Source: Coprinus comatus
Lineage: Eukaryota; Basidiomycota; Agaricomycetes; Agaricales; Agaricaceae
Length of the DNA stretch: 64,000 bases
Assembly: GCA_034638255.1 (NCBI GenBank)
Contig: JAWPGT010000070.1
Location: 53,706-117,705 of the forward strand
Direction: 5' to 3'
Every line of letters begins with the position of its first letter. The first letter of the stretch is position 1. A program made the position numbers and the translations under genes. The notes beneath the pieces were generated by a model. It was not told the DNA's origin. It was given only the letters and a program-made list of their open reading frames with translations, and did not search any database. This document shows positions 1-12,191 of this stretch, piece by piece.

Positions 1-1375
1 AAGGGAATACATGAGATTAATAATTCTGGACAGTCAGCAGGAAATGAAACGCACAGGAGGGGCTACCGGCTGATAGAAATATACGATGATGATTTCGAGA
101 GCAACGACAGCTAGTTCCGAGGGACATAGCTTTGTAAGCGGTTGCCGAGTAAAATTTAAACAACAATGATTAAAACACGCTTACCGGTAATTGCGTTGCT
201 CTCGAGAGTTAGAGTGAGGAGTCGTATAAGTCTTTTACCGAGCGCTTTACTTGTTCGCTTTCGATTCATTTTCAATAACTATATTACTTTTCAGGTTAGT
301 GTGTGTTTATTTTTGATGTTGATGTGTTTGATGTAGACGCAAAAAATTTTCAACGTACTAGATAGCCCGTAAAACCAGCAATTAGAACATCTGTGCCAGC
401 ACTAGGAATGAGCCATAACTTTTTTTTTAATGATTGGACTTCAGTTAGTGTTTTATCCGAATGATTAAGTCGAGGCGGAAAGCGCTCACATAAACTCCTA
501 TTCGATAAGACTGTCTAAATGCGATCTCCGTGGGGAATGTAAGGTCCTTTGAGGATTACCAATGAGCGCCCAAAGACAACCGGCATAAACCAACATCCGA
601 ACTTACCGCGGCACCAATAAATATTCCACCACCAAACGCAAGCAGAATACACTGTGGTGGTAAGATTTAGTTTCTCTTCTGGTAAAGAGAACTTGAAGTT
701 TAAAAGGAGGAAGGAGGGGAGGGACTCACAAGTAAAAGGAAGAAGGGTATAATTCTCCATCTGCTTAACGTGTATATTCTCCAACAATAAACCAGTTGAA
801 CAATGAAGGCGATGATTGCATCAATGAGTACCATATCGATAGCCGATAGGTGGAACTCGTTGAGGGCGTCGATGTTACCGAAGTTGTAGACATACCAGTA
901 GAAAACATCCTCCATCATCATGAGAGTTTGAACAGAGTCAAGGAGGAATATTATATTAACTGTACCAAACGGTATGAGATTAGTTTATAAAGCGGCTATA
1001 CTGCTGAGGACCTGAGGTGGACGTTTCTCGAGACTCACCGATCCATTTTATAATCCTTCTATCCTCTCTCTCTTGTGTAAGATATAAATCTAATAAACGC
1101 GCAGAAATTAGAATTAAATCTTCGCGCAGAATCATGGCACTCACAGTATTGGACGCAAAGGACACCATACAACCACCAGTTCAGAACAACACCTATCATC
1201 TTTAATTCGCATGAGCTCTTTTTCATGACATCTTTGTTGGCACATAACAAATGGAACCTACAAGTGGACCAGCACTACATACAGAATGAATGGTTGGTAA
1301 CTCTGAGAGAAAAAATATAATTATAGGTACTCACTGGTAGGCGATGTTATCCGGAACAGTGTAGATAGTAGGCAT
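1..1375 (-). CDS. DUF6534 membrane protein, copy 6534-1 (3' end beyond window)
   Basis: Multi-pass membrane protein of the basidiomycete DUF6534 family; molecular role unknown. The start at 1375 gives MPTIYTVPDNIAYQ, followed by a GTGAGT donor. I can then follow the family's exons in order: AGPL; GVVLNWWLYGVLCVQY (a membrane helix); the loop LYLTQEREDRRIIKWIG; the long exon containing DSVQTLMMMEDVFYWYVYNF, LNEFHLSAIDM and AIIAFIVQLVYCWRI; the exon near 180-280 ending LTLTLESNAIT; and an exon near 70-125 reading VALEIIIVYFYQPVAPP. The last two exons (the conserved NCFMILLNQR block and the tail) lie to the left of the window. No frame break was seen. It is the leftmost member of a minus-strand series with 6534-2. 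A receptor-like role is only inferred from the helix pattern. Confidence 0.8.
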
Positions 1376-3018
1376 GGCCTAGGAGGCCGTAATACGGGAG
1401 GGAAGAAAAAGTGACAAGGTACCCACGGAGGTATCTTATATCGAAACCTGGGTATTCATACCCTTGAGACGGTTAGGTTAAGAATACCTATTTGATAACG
1501 TTCTGATGGCTAAGAATTCCACCAAGGAAAAAAAATTGAATACAACGACGCGAACAATTGATCTGAGAGCACGCGGGAGGGTATAACCTAGATCACCTGT
1601 CAATAAAAACAAAGTGATGGGAAAATAGGAATAAGGTATGGATGTGAGGTGCCGACCCACCGGGTTGATTGCGTGCGATTGGTTTAGAAGCGCTAGTCAC
1701 CACCGATTACTCCTTCAAGCTAAGAGGAGTAGAACCTTGTGTACATGTCGACTAAATAGAGAATGCTGGCGCTGACACTAAGGATTCATCGGAATGGCGC
1801 ATAGAGCTTTATTAAGTAAAGCCTACTAAAGCAAGACCAGTGTTTGTATGCTATGAGTTAATAATCGTGATAGGCTTCGGTCAGGGTAAGAATAGGTACC
1901 TTCAGGGCATTCGGGAACAAAGGCTAGAATTGGCCCTGCAACCGATGGCCACAAATTAAGGCGTGGTATGCCTCTCTATTTACTAACATTACTAGTACTA
2001 TTTGAGCACTCTGTAGTCTGTATTTTTGGACATTCTCCATGTGGCGTCGGCGCTGACTTTAACTTTTTTTGATACTCAATAAGCCCCCGCAATCACTACT
2101 AGGCTGACTCACCCAACTATGGCGTCGACGTTCTCTGGCACTTCCTTTCCCTGCAGTTATGACCAAGACTTTGGATGATAAGCATCATAGGTGCCTGCCA
2201 ATCATGTATACCTCTCTTGGACCTTTCCACGGTTGTGGCGCTCTTTTAAAGATACCGATTTTCATTTGACAAATCACGCCTGACAAAATGATTTGGCCCA
2301 ATGAAACATTCCTTCCTTCCAAATTTCACAGAGATTAATTAACTCATTTCCAATGAGGTGGATCAACTTTCATCCTTCTTTCAAGTCGTATAGTACATAC
2401 CCTGTGCTATGTCTTAGTAGGCCTGATGTTCTGGCTTTGGCAGTTATTTGCACCTCTTATCCCGACTTTTACCATAGAGTGGGTACGGACTGACAATTTT
2501 CCTCCTGGAAAATGTTCGGAAGATGTGGGTAAAAGAGTCAGGCGTGAGAAAGACTTTGCTCATCGGTGACTATATATAGTACACCCCGAGTTAAGGCAGA
2601 AAAACAGACATATCGTTACTGTATTCCCCTTGTACCCCGCAATATCGCTAAAGGACCATGTATATATACTTACACGGAATGTCTTCAACACACCCCCTCT
2701 AAGAACTCCCGTATGAAGATATTAGACACAGACTAGACAACGGAGACCCAATCCCGTACAACCTGGTCCATATGTCCCGTTCAAGAATTCTCCCCGGGAA
2801 CAGTATACCGATCCGAGGATACGTTGGGCCCATGCGACGAGCACACCCTAGTATACCTTGTGTTACTGTTCGAACCCGAGCAAGAAGAATTATAAACCAA
2901 TTGTTATACCAGAAAATCATACCCTTTGCTCTCAGTGCTCACAAACCGCATGTACCCGTGGAACTAAGTAATTGGACAAGATGAATTCCAAGGTATATTT
3001 ACAAAATACTGATATCTA
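1376..3018. other. Intergenic, no gene recognised
   Basis: About 1.6 kb between the start of 6534-1 and the stop of 6534-2. It holds only short open frames on both strands with no family motif and no plausible exon chain. A TATA-like element (TTATATCG on the plus strand, near 1436) lies about 60 bp upstream of the 6534-1 start. Confidence 0.6.
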
Positions 3019-4792
3019 TTAGATTGGTGAAATTACTTGTTCCTTCTTCACTGCAGGATCAGGCCTAGTAATGTGTGGAGAGCTGTCAAGGCTAATAGTG
3101 CTCATAGCCGTTGAATTTGTGGGAGCTACAAATCGAATGGTGTGGTTTGGAGCAGTACTGGGATACGAATCAGACCCTGTAGGTAATTCGGCGGCTATGT
3201 ATATATTATCCCTCTTTTGTCGTTGGTTGAGTAAAATCATGAAGCAATTGCTGTACCTACAGAGTCGAGGATGGTACGCAAGTGTGAGTGGTTACTATAT
3301 CATTTTCCAATGGTGTTAACGTACAGTTTCCCAAGAACGTAACCCCTTGTGAACGGTGATATTTCCGTAAATCTCACGAATTTATGAGCAAAGCTCAAGG
3401 CACTCACCCTGTCAAGTAGACTCTCGTTTTCTGAAGAACCAGTATCAGTATGGATATTTGAGTCATGAATAATTTAGATGACTTACAGGAGGCGCAATTG
3501 GTTTGATGAAAAATATAACAACAATTTCTACAGCAAGGAAAGCTTTAAAAAGACACCATGATGTGTGAGTGAGCCTCTCATTTACATGAATAAGATAAAC
3601 TCTCACCAGTTATAGCATTTGTTTCGAGAGTCAGTAACAGGATTCGAGCAATCTTCTTTGATAAAGTCTTGTTGCTTTGTTGTTTATTCATCTTCGTTAA
3701 CTAAGTTGTCATTATTATATTAATCTAGAATCAAGATATCAAATTTAGGGCTCAAACTCTTACCAGATATGTCATGGATAGTGCAATTAATATATCAGTT
3801 ATTGCACTGGGAAAAAGCCAGACCTTTATATGCTCATTAACATATGAAACATTCGATGGGGGCTTCTCACCATAACCGCAATACGGAATGATGGATTAAA
3901 TGTCAATGCATTTCGATACCGAATATCCTATAACATAACATTCAAATACACTTTCAACAGGTAGAAACGATCAATGGAACAAAATAACTCACAACTGCTG
4001 CAATAAATACACCACTGACGAATCCTACGAGAGCACACTATCAAGTTCCAGTTTTTTTCAGTTACCTCTCAACTTTGCTTTAAAAGTATTCCAAGAGAAA
4101 GAGAAACACGTACAAATGCTATAAGAATTGGGATAACCTTCCACCGACTTAACCGGTGAATTCTCCAACAATACACCAATTGAACTATAAACGCAATAAG
4201 AGCGTCTGTCAAAGCCATATCAATGGCTGAAAGTCGCATATCAATAACTGTTATTCCCATTTCATTGAATTTGACGAGGCCTCCATCTGGATAGATAAAC
4301 CATTGGAAAGCATCTTCCATCATCATGAAAGTTTGGAACGTGTCCAAGACAATTATCAGATGCACTGTGATGAATTGTTAGTATCATATAGTATTGACTT
4401 TTACTGGAGAGAAAAAATTAGAATTACCAATGCACCACAAAATTTTTCTATCCTTCTTTGCTTTACTTAAATAAAGGTCTATACAAAACGTACATACATT
4501 AGCCACGGGTGACACAAAACGAGATAAGAACCAAGCTTACAGTACTGAACACATAATATCCCATAAAGCCACCAATTAAGAACAATTCCGACAAACTAGT
4601 AGTAGAGAGGGGAAAGGCAATCGATTAGTTCAAATAGAAACCTCTTTCACACTCCCAATAATCGCGCATACAATTGGTCCTTTTCTAATAACCACATTTA
4701 GTTCATGACACATGCACACTCCCTTCAGGGAATAAATAAGGAAAAAGAACAACTTACTGGAGCGCAATGTTGGTATTCACAACTGGAGCCAT
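3019..4792 (-). CDS. DUF6534 membrane protein, copy 6534-2
   Basis: Complete DUF6534 gene on the family's 12-exon plan. It starts MAPVVNTNIALQ and continues with KGPI, FVGIVLNWWLYGILCVQY, the loop LYLSKAKKDRKILWCI, and the long exon VLDTFQTFMMMEDAFQWF... CWRIHRLSRWKVIPILI. Then come ALVGFVSGVFIAAV, FNPSFRIAVM, WLFPSAITDILIALSMTYL, the basic exon ending LLLTLETNAIT, AVEIVVIFFIKPIAPP and NCFMILLNQRQKRDNIYIAA. The tail of about 70 residues is rich in Ser, Thr and Pro and ends EQVISPI. All junctions I checked have GT..AG introns in phase. The long exon has an extra stretch, MGITVIDMR, placed before LSAIDMAL, which looks like a small internal duplication of the neighbouring motif. Function unknown. 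Confidence 0.85.
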
Positions 4793-5435
4793 TCTGAGCA
4801 ATAGTCAATGGTATCCGTGTCCAAACGATCCAGATGATACATAAGATAGCAGGCCTCCTTTTATAATGACACCGAAAACAGAGTCAAGGGTAAATTGGTG
4901 TGAGGGCCTTGACTGTTAGGACCGGTATCCTAAACTGTTTCGGCATCGCCCAGGTTCTACTCGGGAAAACATCATCTCAGTTGACCTTTTTGGTAGCTTG
5001 GGTGGGTTGGTGGTGAATCCAGAATCAGTGGCGTTCCCCGATGACATTCGAAGACCTTCATAGACTGATAGACTATTTTTGTGAACCAATCCAGGGTAAC
5101 AATGTAGACCAAGCACAGGATTTAATTTTGAAGAATGGACAAAGTTTCTGTCAACATCTCGAGGGTTCAGCTGTAATATCTTTGCTATTATATTAGTTGC
5201 TGTAACCTTGCAAAGAAAACCTATTCACTTGAACAAAGGGGACAATTGTCAATGCAGAACCTGGGGAAATTCTAAATTTCGGTCATGTCTCGCCAACACG
5301 CGTTTATGTCGTATTGGACTGTTAGACATATGTCAAGAGAGTAGACGTATGACAACACAAAATGGGTTCCTGGGTACTCACGGACATAAAGTTATCCAAA
5401 TATATGGAACCTGAGCTCCAACATGATGTTATTTA
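4793..5435. other. Intergenic
   Basis: Spacer between the start of 6534-2 and the 3' end of the glycoside hydrolase gene. It contains a TATA-like element for 6534-2 (CCTTTTATAATG around 4855-4866, read on the minus strand) about 65 bp before its ATG. Nothing else recognised. Confidence 0.6.
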
Positions 5436-7728
5436 TCACAAGTGACAAGAAGTAAAATCTTCTAAACCAGTATCCACAACAGATACTCGTGGAAAACATA
5501 ATTTCTGCGTTGTCCCTTTCAACGTGGTAAACACACTGCCATACTCACTCTTAACAACTTGAATAAACTCTTGATAAACACCTTCCCTCTTCATACGAGA
5601 TCTTACAAGTGAAATAACACCTCCGAGAATCCCATTAACAGTTGTTACTTTACTATCCCATGAAACGAATGCTGATGTTGCAGTACCATCGATCCGGGTG
5701 CTTTCTGAAGATCCGTATTGATCTATGAATTGATGTAAGAAGGAAAGATTTTTATAATTGTAATTGAAACAAGGGGAAGAACGATAATCATCAGTAAGAG
5801 ATTGATTGTCAAGTCAGATGAGTTGATGATAAAAATACATACTTTGCATTCTTTTTGCTTTAACCATATTATGCCACCATACATATCCCAGGGTTTTATT
5901 AACCATCATGGTATTCATAGTTGAATACGGGGTGATAACTATCCCGGTCAAAAAGAATAAAAAAAGACATTGTAAATCAGTTACCCTGTCGATACAACTT
6001 ACGACTGTGGAGATTGACAGAGATTGACCTCTCTTACTTACCATCAAGTTCCTGGACTGTTTGATTGGCAATCTCCGGTATTCCTGCATTCGATATATCT
6101 AAGTTTGAAATTTGTTTTGTTAATCAACAACCAAAAAAAAAAAGACACAGAACCGATTTTTTGGTGGGAAGAAGAAAAAAGTTCATACTTACATCCAATT
6201 ATCTCCCCATTCTCGTCCGTAGAATTATTAATACTTGCAAACATTCCAGGCAATCCTTTCGCTTGTGAATCACAGGTCCTAACTCGTTCCATATTCGTAT
6301 ATAAATCACTATACCAGAAAGGTCATACTTCCTATTTAAAGTTTGCTCATTGAAAAAAAAAACACGAGAACATACCGCATGAAACGAATATCGATATAAG
6401 GAATTTGCATCCATCCCCAATTCTCATGAGAAGAAAACCAAAAACCTTTCTGCACCGTAACATTTTGATATTCCTTTGACGGTCTCGGTCCCGGTGCAGA
6501 CCAATCAACGGAGATGAGTTGTTGTCGTTTAAACTTCAAAAGAGCATTTTTATCCGTTTGATTCAAGTTCCCATAGAGATATAAGAAAAACATAAATTGT
6601 TGACCTGAGAGATAGTATTTTTAAACCGGAATCAGACAATGTTGATAATAATAATATTAGGATTAAGTTAGATTGATATTCACCTTCGTATGGATCATTG
6701 ATGAATGGATTGCCACCAGAGTTCAACCCTTCGCAAATATAACCCTGATTTGGATCGTCAATGGACAATGATTGATCTTTTATAGATGTTACTGCGCATA
6801 TTCTACCATTTCCATGATAGAATACCTAACGAACGAACAATAATAAATATCAACATCAATATCTCATACAAACGAATATGTCAAATTATAATAACTCACC
6901 TTTTCAGCAGTTTTCTTTAAATACTCCAAATAACCTTCCCATTTCTCCGCGAGCAAAGCGTATTCTCGATTTTGAGTTTTAACTCCTTGTAATGCTTCCA
7001 CAACAGCATATATTGCCCATATATTTTCGCCATTATCAAGTGCCGGAACACGATTGACCCAATCCCAAGCTGGAGCAAGCGGTGTAAATTCTGAGTGTGC
7101 AAACCTACATCTTGATCAATATCCTTTTTTAATGGAGATATATTATTAGGCTACGCTCACCAAGGCAAAAATCCTCCAAATCCCGGATACGTTTCATTAA
7201 ACAATTTATAACTCTCCCACTTCCTCTCTAAAATCCTAACTGCCACTTTCCTAGCTTTCTCCACATCCACCTCATCCACACTATTCTCATTCCCATCCCC
7301 ATTCCCATTTCCACTGCTAGGCCTCAACTGTGGTTCACCTTCACCAGAAAGTAACCAACGTACAGCTCCACCATTTCCTTCAATAACATGAGCCAACATC
7401 ATCATATGTAAAGATTCTTTACTAGAGGCAGAAAAAGTATGTAAACCTTCTACTCTATGTAACCCCGTAACTCTATCCAAAAGTGTACCATCGAATGTCA
7501 TTCCATTAACAGCGTTATAAGAAACGTTATGTTGATGAAATTTACCCTCCCAATATAATAGTTCATTTTCGAATTCTGAAGGGGATAAAATGATACGTTC
7601 AGGGTCCATTTTGTTGCAAAACGACAAGGAGTTTCCGAGTCCGAGTCTAGTGAAGCTGCAACCGTGAGACTAAGACTGAGACTACCAAGGGCGAGGGTGA
7701 TATACGGGATGATACTGCTTGGTAGCAT
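5436..7728 (-). CDS. Secreted glycoside hydrolase, resembling fungal beta-1,2-glucanases (GH162-like), reading frame broken near N-terminus
   Basis: The start at 7728 gives a clear signal peptide (MLPSSIIPYITLALGSLSL, then a small-residue cleavage region). The conserved protein begins in a frame one base away, at LGNSLSFCNKMDPERIIL, so a base seems lost or gained between about 7640 and 7690. Downstream exons join cleanly: YWEGKFHQHNVSYNAVNGMT, KESLHMMMLAHVIEG, WDWVNRVPALDNGENIWA, CEGLNSGGNPFINDPYEG, FWFSSHENWGWMQIPYIDI, ERVRTCDSQAKGLPGMFASI, TPYSTMNTMMVNKTLGYVWW, RIDGTATSAFVSWDSKVTT and VRSRMKREGVYQEFIQVV, with TGA at 5436-5438. Eight exons follow the signal peptide. The aromatic- and acid-rich blocks fit an (alpha/alpha)6 hydrolase. 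I assign the GH162-like endo-beta-1,2-glucanase family from memory of its motifs and am only moderately sure. It would act outside the cell or on the wall. Confidence 0.6.
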
Positions 7729-8199
7729 AGGTTGACGTTGCTTTGACTTGAGTGTGGGGATGAAGGTGTAATGAAGTGGGGCTCTTCCAAGAAGTTGGGT
7801 TTGCTGTATGTACCGCGTATCACAGGTTGTGAGAAATATAAATGAAGCGCGTCTTCGAAGGTCGTGATCTCGAATGTCAGCTGTAGGGAATAGTGTGAAC
7901 GATTAGTGATTGTCGAATAGGCTTACCAAAAACGAGCAGTGAGCCGACGTCAATGTCAATAAACATTCTTTTCCCATGAAATAGAATTCTAACGAAGTAG
8001 CCAAGTGTAAGCTTATTAGATTATTAGGAGAAATCAGAACACGTACCTGTTATTTTTCCAATTGACCATCCGAAAGAGTCGTAGCTGTTGTGTTAGTAAT
8101 CACTCAAAGGTTTGCAAATTCTAGGATGAGATGGGGATTATATTAGAAGTTGTATAACTATGGTCCCAAATAGCACCGTCTAACAGCAATCACAATCAA
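7729..8199. other. Intergenic
   Basis: Between the glycoside hydrolase start and the SCO1 stop, both genes being on the minus strand. It must hold the hydrolase promoter and the SCO1 3' UTR. No further gene or repeat recognised. Confidence 0.6.
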
Positions 8200-9223
8200 T
8201 TAAACACTCGTCTTTCCACCTTTTTCTACCTCCCATTGTCGAATTTCCTCTTTAATCTTCGTAACAATTTGTTCCGCATCCACACTCTGACCAAATGCCT
8301 CCACAAACTTTCCATCCGGATCCATCAAGTAAACAAATATTGAATGGTCCACAAGGTAATCTCCTTTAGGATCAGCATTAGGAGGTGTAGAGAAATAAAC
8401 TCGATATGCTTTGCATGCTGCTTTGGTGACGTCATACGGACCAACTAGCCCAACGAACGAAGGATGGAAGTCTGAAAGATAAACTCCAATACGTTCTGGT
8501 GTATCGCGTGCGGGGTCAACAGAAATGAAGATGGGTTGGAAGATTTTGCCAAGTTCAGGTTCTATATTAACAAGACCATTGAGTTTTATTCTTGTAAATG
8601 TTATCAGCACTTGATACTCACCAACTTTATCTAGAACTTCTCCAACCTTGTCTAGTTCAGCAGGACAAATGTCTGGACAGTTTGTGAACCCGAAATACAC
8701 CAAAGACCATTTACCCAGTAGATTTTTTTCGGTGAACGGTTCGCCTGTCGGTGTTGTCAATGAAAATGGTCCACCGACGTTCGGTCGTCCATATTGTCTA
8801 CTACTGCGCTCCTTCTCTATTCAATATATTAGAATTCAAATCCCCAAAGTCTCGTTGGGCTGCCTGAATGCACGCACCTCTTTCCTCTAACAACTTCTGC
8901 TTTTCATGCCGGAAGTAAAAGAATAGGGCAACACCAGTGGCTACGAACAGGGCAGCAGACGCTGGAGTAAATACCTAGAATTATATTCATCATTTAATGA
9001 GTAAATTATCCCAATTATTCATAAGAAAGCTTCACCTACTCACCCCGACAGTATTCCTTTCCCCCATTTGCGACTGCCTCTTCTGCGACTGGGAGAAGTT
9101 TCTTTTGGAATTCCATGTTGTCTGTGTTTTCGTTGATACAATTTGTCTACCCAGAATTTGTTTTTGGGCTACATTTTGATGTCTTGCGACATTAACCAGT
9201 GCACGACGCGATACGGAAAACAT
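8200..9223 (-). CDS. SCO1: Sco1-type copper chaperone for cytochrome c oxidase assembly
   Basis: Mitochondrial inner-membrane protein that delivers copper to the CuA site of cytochrome c oxidase subunit 2. The start MFSVSRRALVNVARHQNV opens a basic, serine-rich presequence. Exon 2 carries one helix (SAALFVATGVALFFYFRHEK). Exons 3 and 4 carry the thioredoxin-like domain: LLGKWSLVYFGFTNCPDICP with the copper-binding CxxxC, FISVDPARDTPERI, and DYLVDHSIFVYLMDPDGKF with the third copper ligand His. The protein is about 265 residues in four exons; the introns carry GT..AG ends and the joins stay in frame. Length, topology and ligands are all as expected for Sco1, so I see no sign of decay. It lies tail to head with the glycoside hydrolase on the same strand, with no functional link. 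Confidence 0.95.
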
Positions 9224-9717
9224 TGGGAACAGAGGTAGATGTCACATGTGCGTGAGTGTCACACCCCGACTTGACTCCGTTCCGCTCGGGGCTCTGGTTC
9301 CGTTCAATGGGCTAGAATCGGACCAGAATCAATCCAGAAATACCTTAGAAAAACGCTTTTTAACAATACCGAAGGCATATTTTAATGTTGGAAACATCTT
9401 ACTTTCGAGCTTCAATGGATGGACAGAATTGTGAACTGGGGGCCACTGTATTCTAAGTTCAACGTCTCGAGTCTCAAGTGCTGAAAAGCGATAGACGGTC
9501 CAATTTGCGCACATAGCCTCTGAACTTAAACTGCCAGATATGAATCCCTCGTTATTACTGTATCGTGATGTCGTGGTCATAGTCAGAGTATTTATATACC
9601 TGGGTACTTCCATTCACGTTTTAAAACCTGGTCATCTTGCTGCAACTGCTTGATGTTAGTTACTACACTCTAGTACTTGTACATGCTACATGTGGTCTTG
9701 CCTTGTGACCTCTGGAC
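9224..9717. other. Intergenic
   Basis: Upstream of SCO1 and before the recognisable part of the distant DUF6534 gene. An N-terminal exon of that gene would be expected here, but I could not find one. Confidence 0.5.
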
Positions 9718-10727
9718 ATGATGATTCTCGGATTTTGGTCCCTTCAACCGTTGTTGTTGATTCCAAGGATTTTATTCGGATACTGTCATTGGCGCGTACG
9801 CGTGGTTCACAGTATATCTGAGTGGTGGTTTAGGTATAGTATAATGTTTTCTTTGAGCTATACTAGACTTAACATTGACAACTATCAATACCTCTTATGC
9901 AGTTGCATTTATCGTTCAGCTAGTATATGCCAGTCGAATCTGGAAGTAAGTGAGCAACATCTTAAGTTGTCACAACCCTGGTTGTAAATGGTACGAACAT
10001 ATTAAATGAGTATAGAATATGGTGATGAAGCAGCCCTAGCTGGCTTTTGGGCAGTTTTGCAGCCAGCATATTGGCGATGGAAGACCTCCGAAAACACTCT
10101 TTCTCTCCCTGCTTCCTCGTATTGGGAATGACATGGTCGTGTGAGCACCAACAAATTACAAACTCTAGTGAGTCCATTTGTAATAGGACAAAAATTGGAT
10201 GTTAAAAATGCTGCTTTACAATGACTAAGGCATGGGGTCCTCTGGGCATACTTTGGGATGCACTAACTGCAGGATATATGTCTTACTATGTGTGCGTTCG
10301 TATTAATTATGATTTTTCATTTATTATTAGAACAAGTTTATAGCTATCAAAGCAGCTTCGGAATTCTATCCATTTGTCAAAACGCACAAGTGTTATTGTT
10401 AATAGAATACGACGACTCGTACTGGAAACAGGTCTCTTAACAGGTTAGTTTCATCCAATTACCATCTTTTACAGAAAGAAAACTCATCATTTTGATAATT
10501 TTACTTATTAAAGTACTAGTGTCTATTAGCTATACGGTCACGTTGGTGACTAGGACTAGTAGTAACTATTTTATGCTTCCTGGTCTTATTCTAGAAAAAA
10601 TCTACTCCAACTCGCTGCCAGTGATGTTGAATAGCTATTTCACAATCATAGGAGGGAGGCATTTTAAGGATGATACTTACATTTCATTATACAATGACTT
10701 AGTAGTACGGTTGCGGAACGCCTCGTG
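9718..10727 (+). pseudogene. Second-subfamily DUF6534 gene with degenerate N-terminal half
   Basis: The C-terminal exons match the more widespread form of DUF6534 rather than the tandem subfamily of this window. An exon near 9900-9945 reads AFIVQLVYASRIWK. One at about 10227-10285 reads AWGPLGILWDALTAGYMSYY. One ending near 10440 reads SVIVNRIRRLVLETGLLT, the family's 'N+L++ ETGLLT' motif. The last, from about 10480, runs through a helix to GLILEKIYSNSLPVMLNSYF and a short tail with TGA ending at 10727. These four joins are in frame. Upstream of 9890 I could not find the expected first helices, only fragments such as AWFTVYLSGG. I therefore call it 5'-degenerate, although missed exons or sequence errors could explain this. 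Start uncertain. Confidence 0.5.
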
Positions 10728-10826
10728 AATATCTGCAGGTTTTGCACAAAAATGTAGATCGTAACCGATGTTGCCATAATTAATACAGAAGGAATACATT
10801 GACCAAAGCCTTACACCCAGTCCACC

Positions 10827-12051
10827 CTATTTTGATTTCTTCCCTTCTTGGTCTTTCTGTTCCTGCATACTCATCTCAATAGCCCGAGCAATAGCAGTCT
10901 CTTCATCCTCTTCCTCTTCATCCTCCTCCTCGTCTTCCTCGTCATCGTCAAGATCAAGATCATCATCTTCCATGTCAATATCTTCACCATTCTCTGCTGA
11001 CATAGCAAGTGCTCTTCGTAGTTCCTCATCTTCCTCATCTTCGGGTGCAGGTGCGGGTGCGGGTGCGGGTGCAGAGTTTCTTGTTGCAGCTTCAGCAGCT
11101 TCTCGAGCTTGTGCTTCTTGCATGGACATACGAAGCGCCTATAACGAAATAATTAAATATAACCCAATATTCACTCTATGTTGATACGTACCATTGCAAG
11201 CTCGGGATCGACTGAGGGGTCGACACCAAATTCAAAATTGTTCGCTGGTGCGAATCCAGAAGCACCAGTGCCATCGGTCATGAGTTCTTCTGGGATACCA
11301 GCTCCCCTATCAGCAGCTAACACCGAGGACGACGCTACAGATTCTGATAAAAGTCGATTGGTGGGTGGAATACTAACCAAATGTCTATCCAGGAAAATAA
11401 TAATCAGAATCCATACTTCCCAGAAATCTTAAAGAGTTCTAACTCACGAGTTATCACTACTGTTCACAGTATCCACAAAGGCCTTTAATACAGTTTTTCC
11501 ATCTTCTCTAGGTTCTTCTATCCCATCACCGAAACAGATAACATCTATGGCAACGTTATTCTTCTTGAGTTTCTTTGCCAACTTGACCATAGCTGATTCA
11601 TCCGCTGCCTGTCCTTCCAATGGTGAACCAACAAACACAATAATCCGTTGACGAAGATTCTTGTTTTCTCGGTGTTTCAAAGCCAATTGTGCAATAGCAA
11701 TAGCAGTGGGTATATCAATAACTCCTCCAACTTTACTACTGGCAACATGAATTCCTTGTAGAATCTGACCCATATCTTTCGTATGTGTTACCAAAACCTC
11801 TGGACTAAAGTAAAATGTGATGAAATTCACATCAGCCCAAAACATATTTCTTTCTTTCTTTCTTTTAAAGTCACGTACCCTTTACCAGCCATTGTCATTA
11901 CTCCAACAGTATTTTCCGGATTCGAATCGGTTTTAGTTGTATAGATCGTAGTAACTGCATCACTTTGAGCATTGAATCTTGTTGGTTGATAATCGCCATT
12001 CCGCATATACTCAGAATTATCAATAATCATCATGGTTGCTTCTAGTGGCAT
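10827..12051 (-). CDS. RPN10: 26S proteasome ubiquitin receptor Rpn10
   Basis: Subunit of the proteasome regulatory particle that captures ubiquitinated substrates. The start at 12051 gives [20 protein letters not shown], the opening of its von Willebrand A domain. The domain continues through [56 protein letters not shown] and IDVICFGDG. The C-terminal part has ubiquitin-interacting motifs: [29 protein letters not shown] and a last one [15 protein letters not shown]. Between them are an Ala-Pro dipeptide run and a very acidic block rich in Asp and Glu. At least four exons join in phase. It ends [12 protein letters not shown] at 10827. Start, length and domain order fit the family well. No anomaly seen. 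Confidence 0.95.
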
Positions 12052-12191
12052 CGTAGGCGAAGTAAGAAGGAGGTAAAGGGGTGGCTAATGAAAGACCTTG
12101 AAATATTGAGTTGAACTCGAGGATGACGCGGCGAACGCGACCAGGTATTTGGTTATGTTTGAACCGAGAGAGAGATAAGATTAGATTCTAA

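Noticed and set aside
2275..2290. 15-base match TCACGCCTGACAAAA, also near 29584
   Set aside because: Flanks share nothing; too short to call a repeat family.
10972..11184. Plus-strand frame with poly-Ser and Gly-Ala repeats
   Set aside because: Antisense shadow of the acidic and Ala-Pro region of RPN10.
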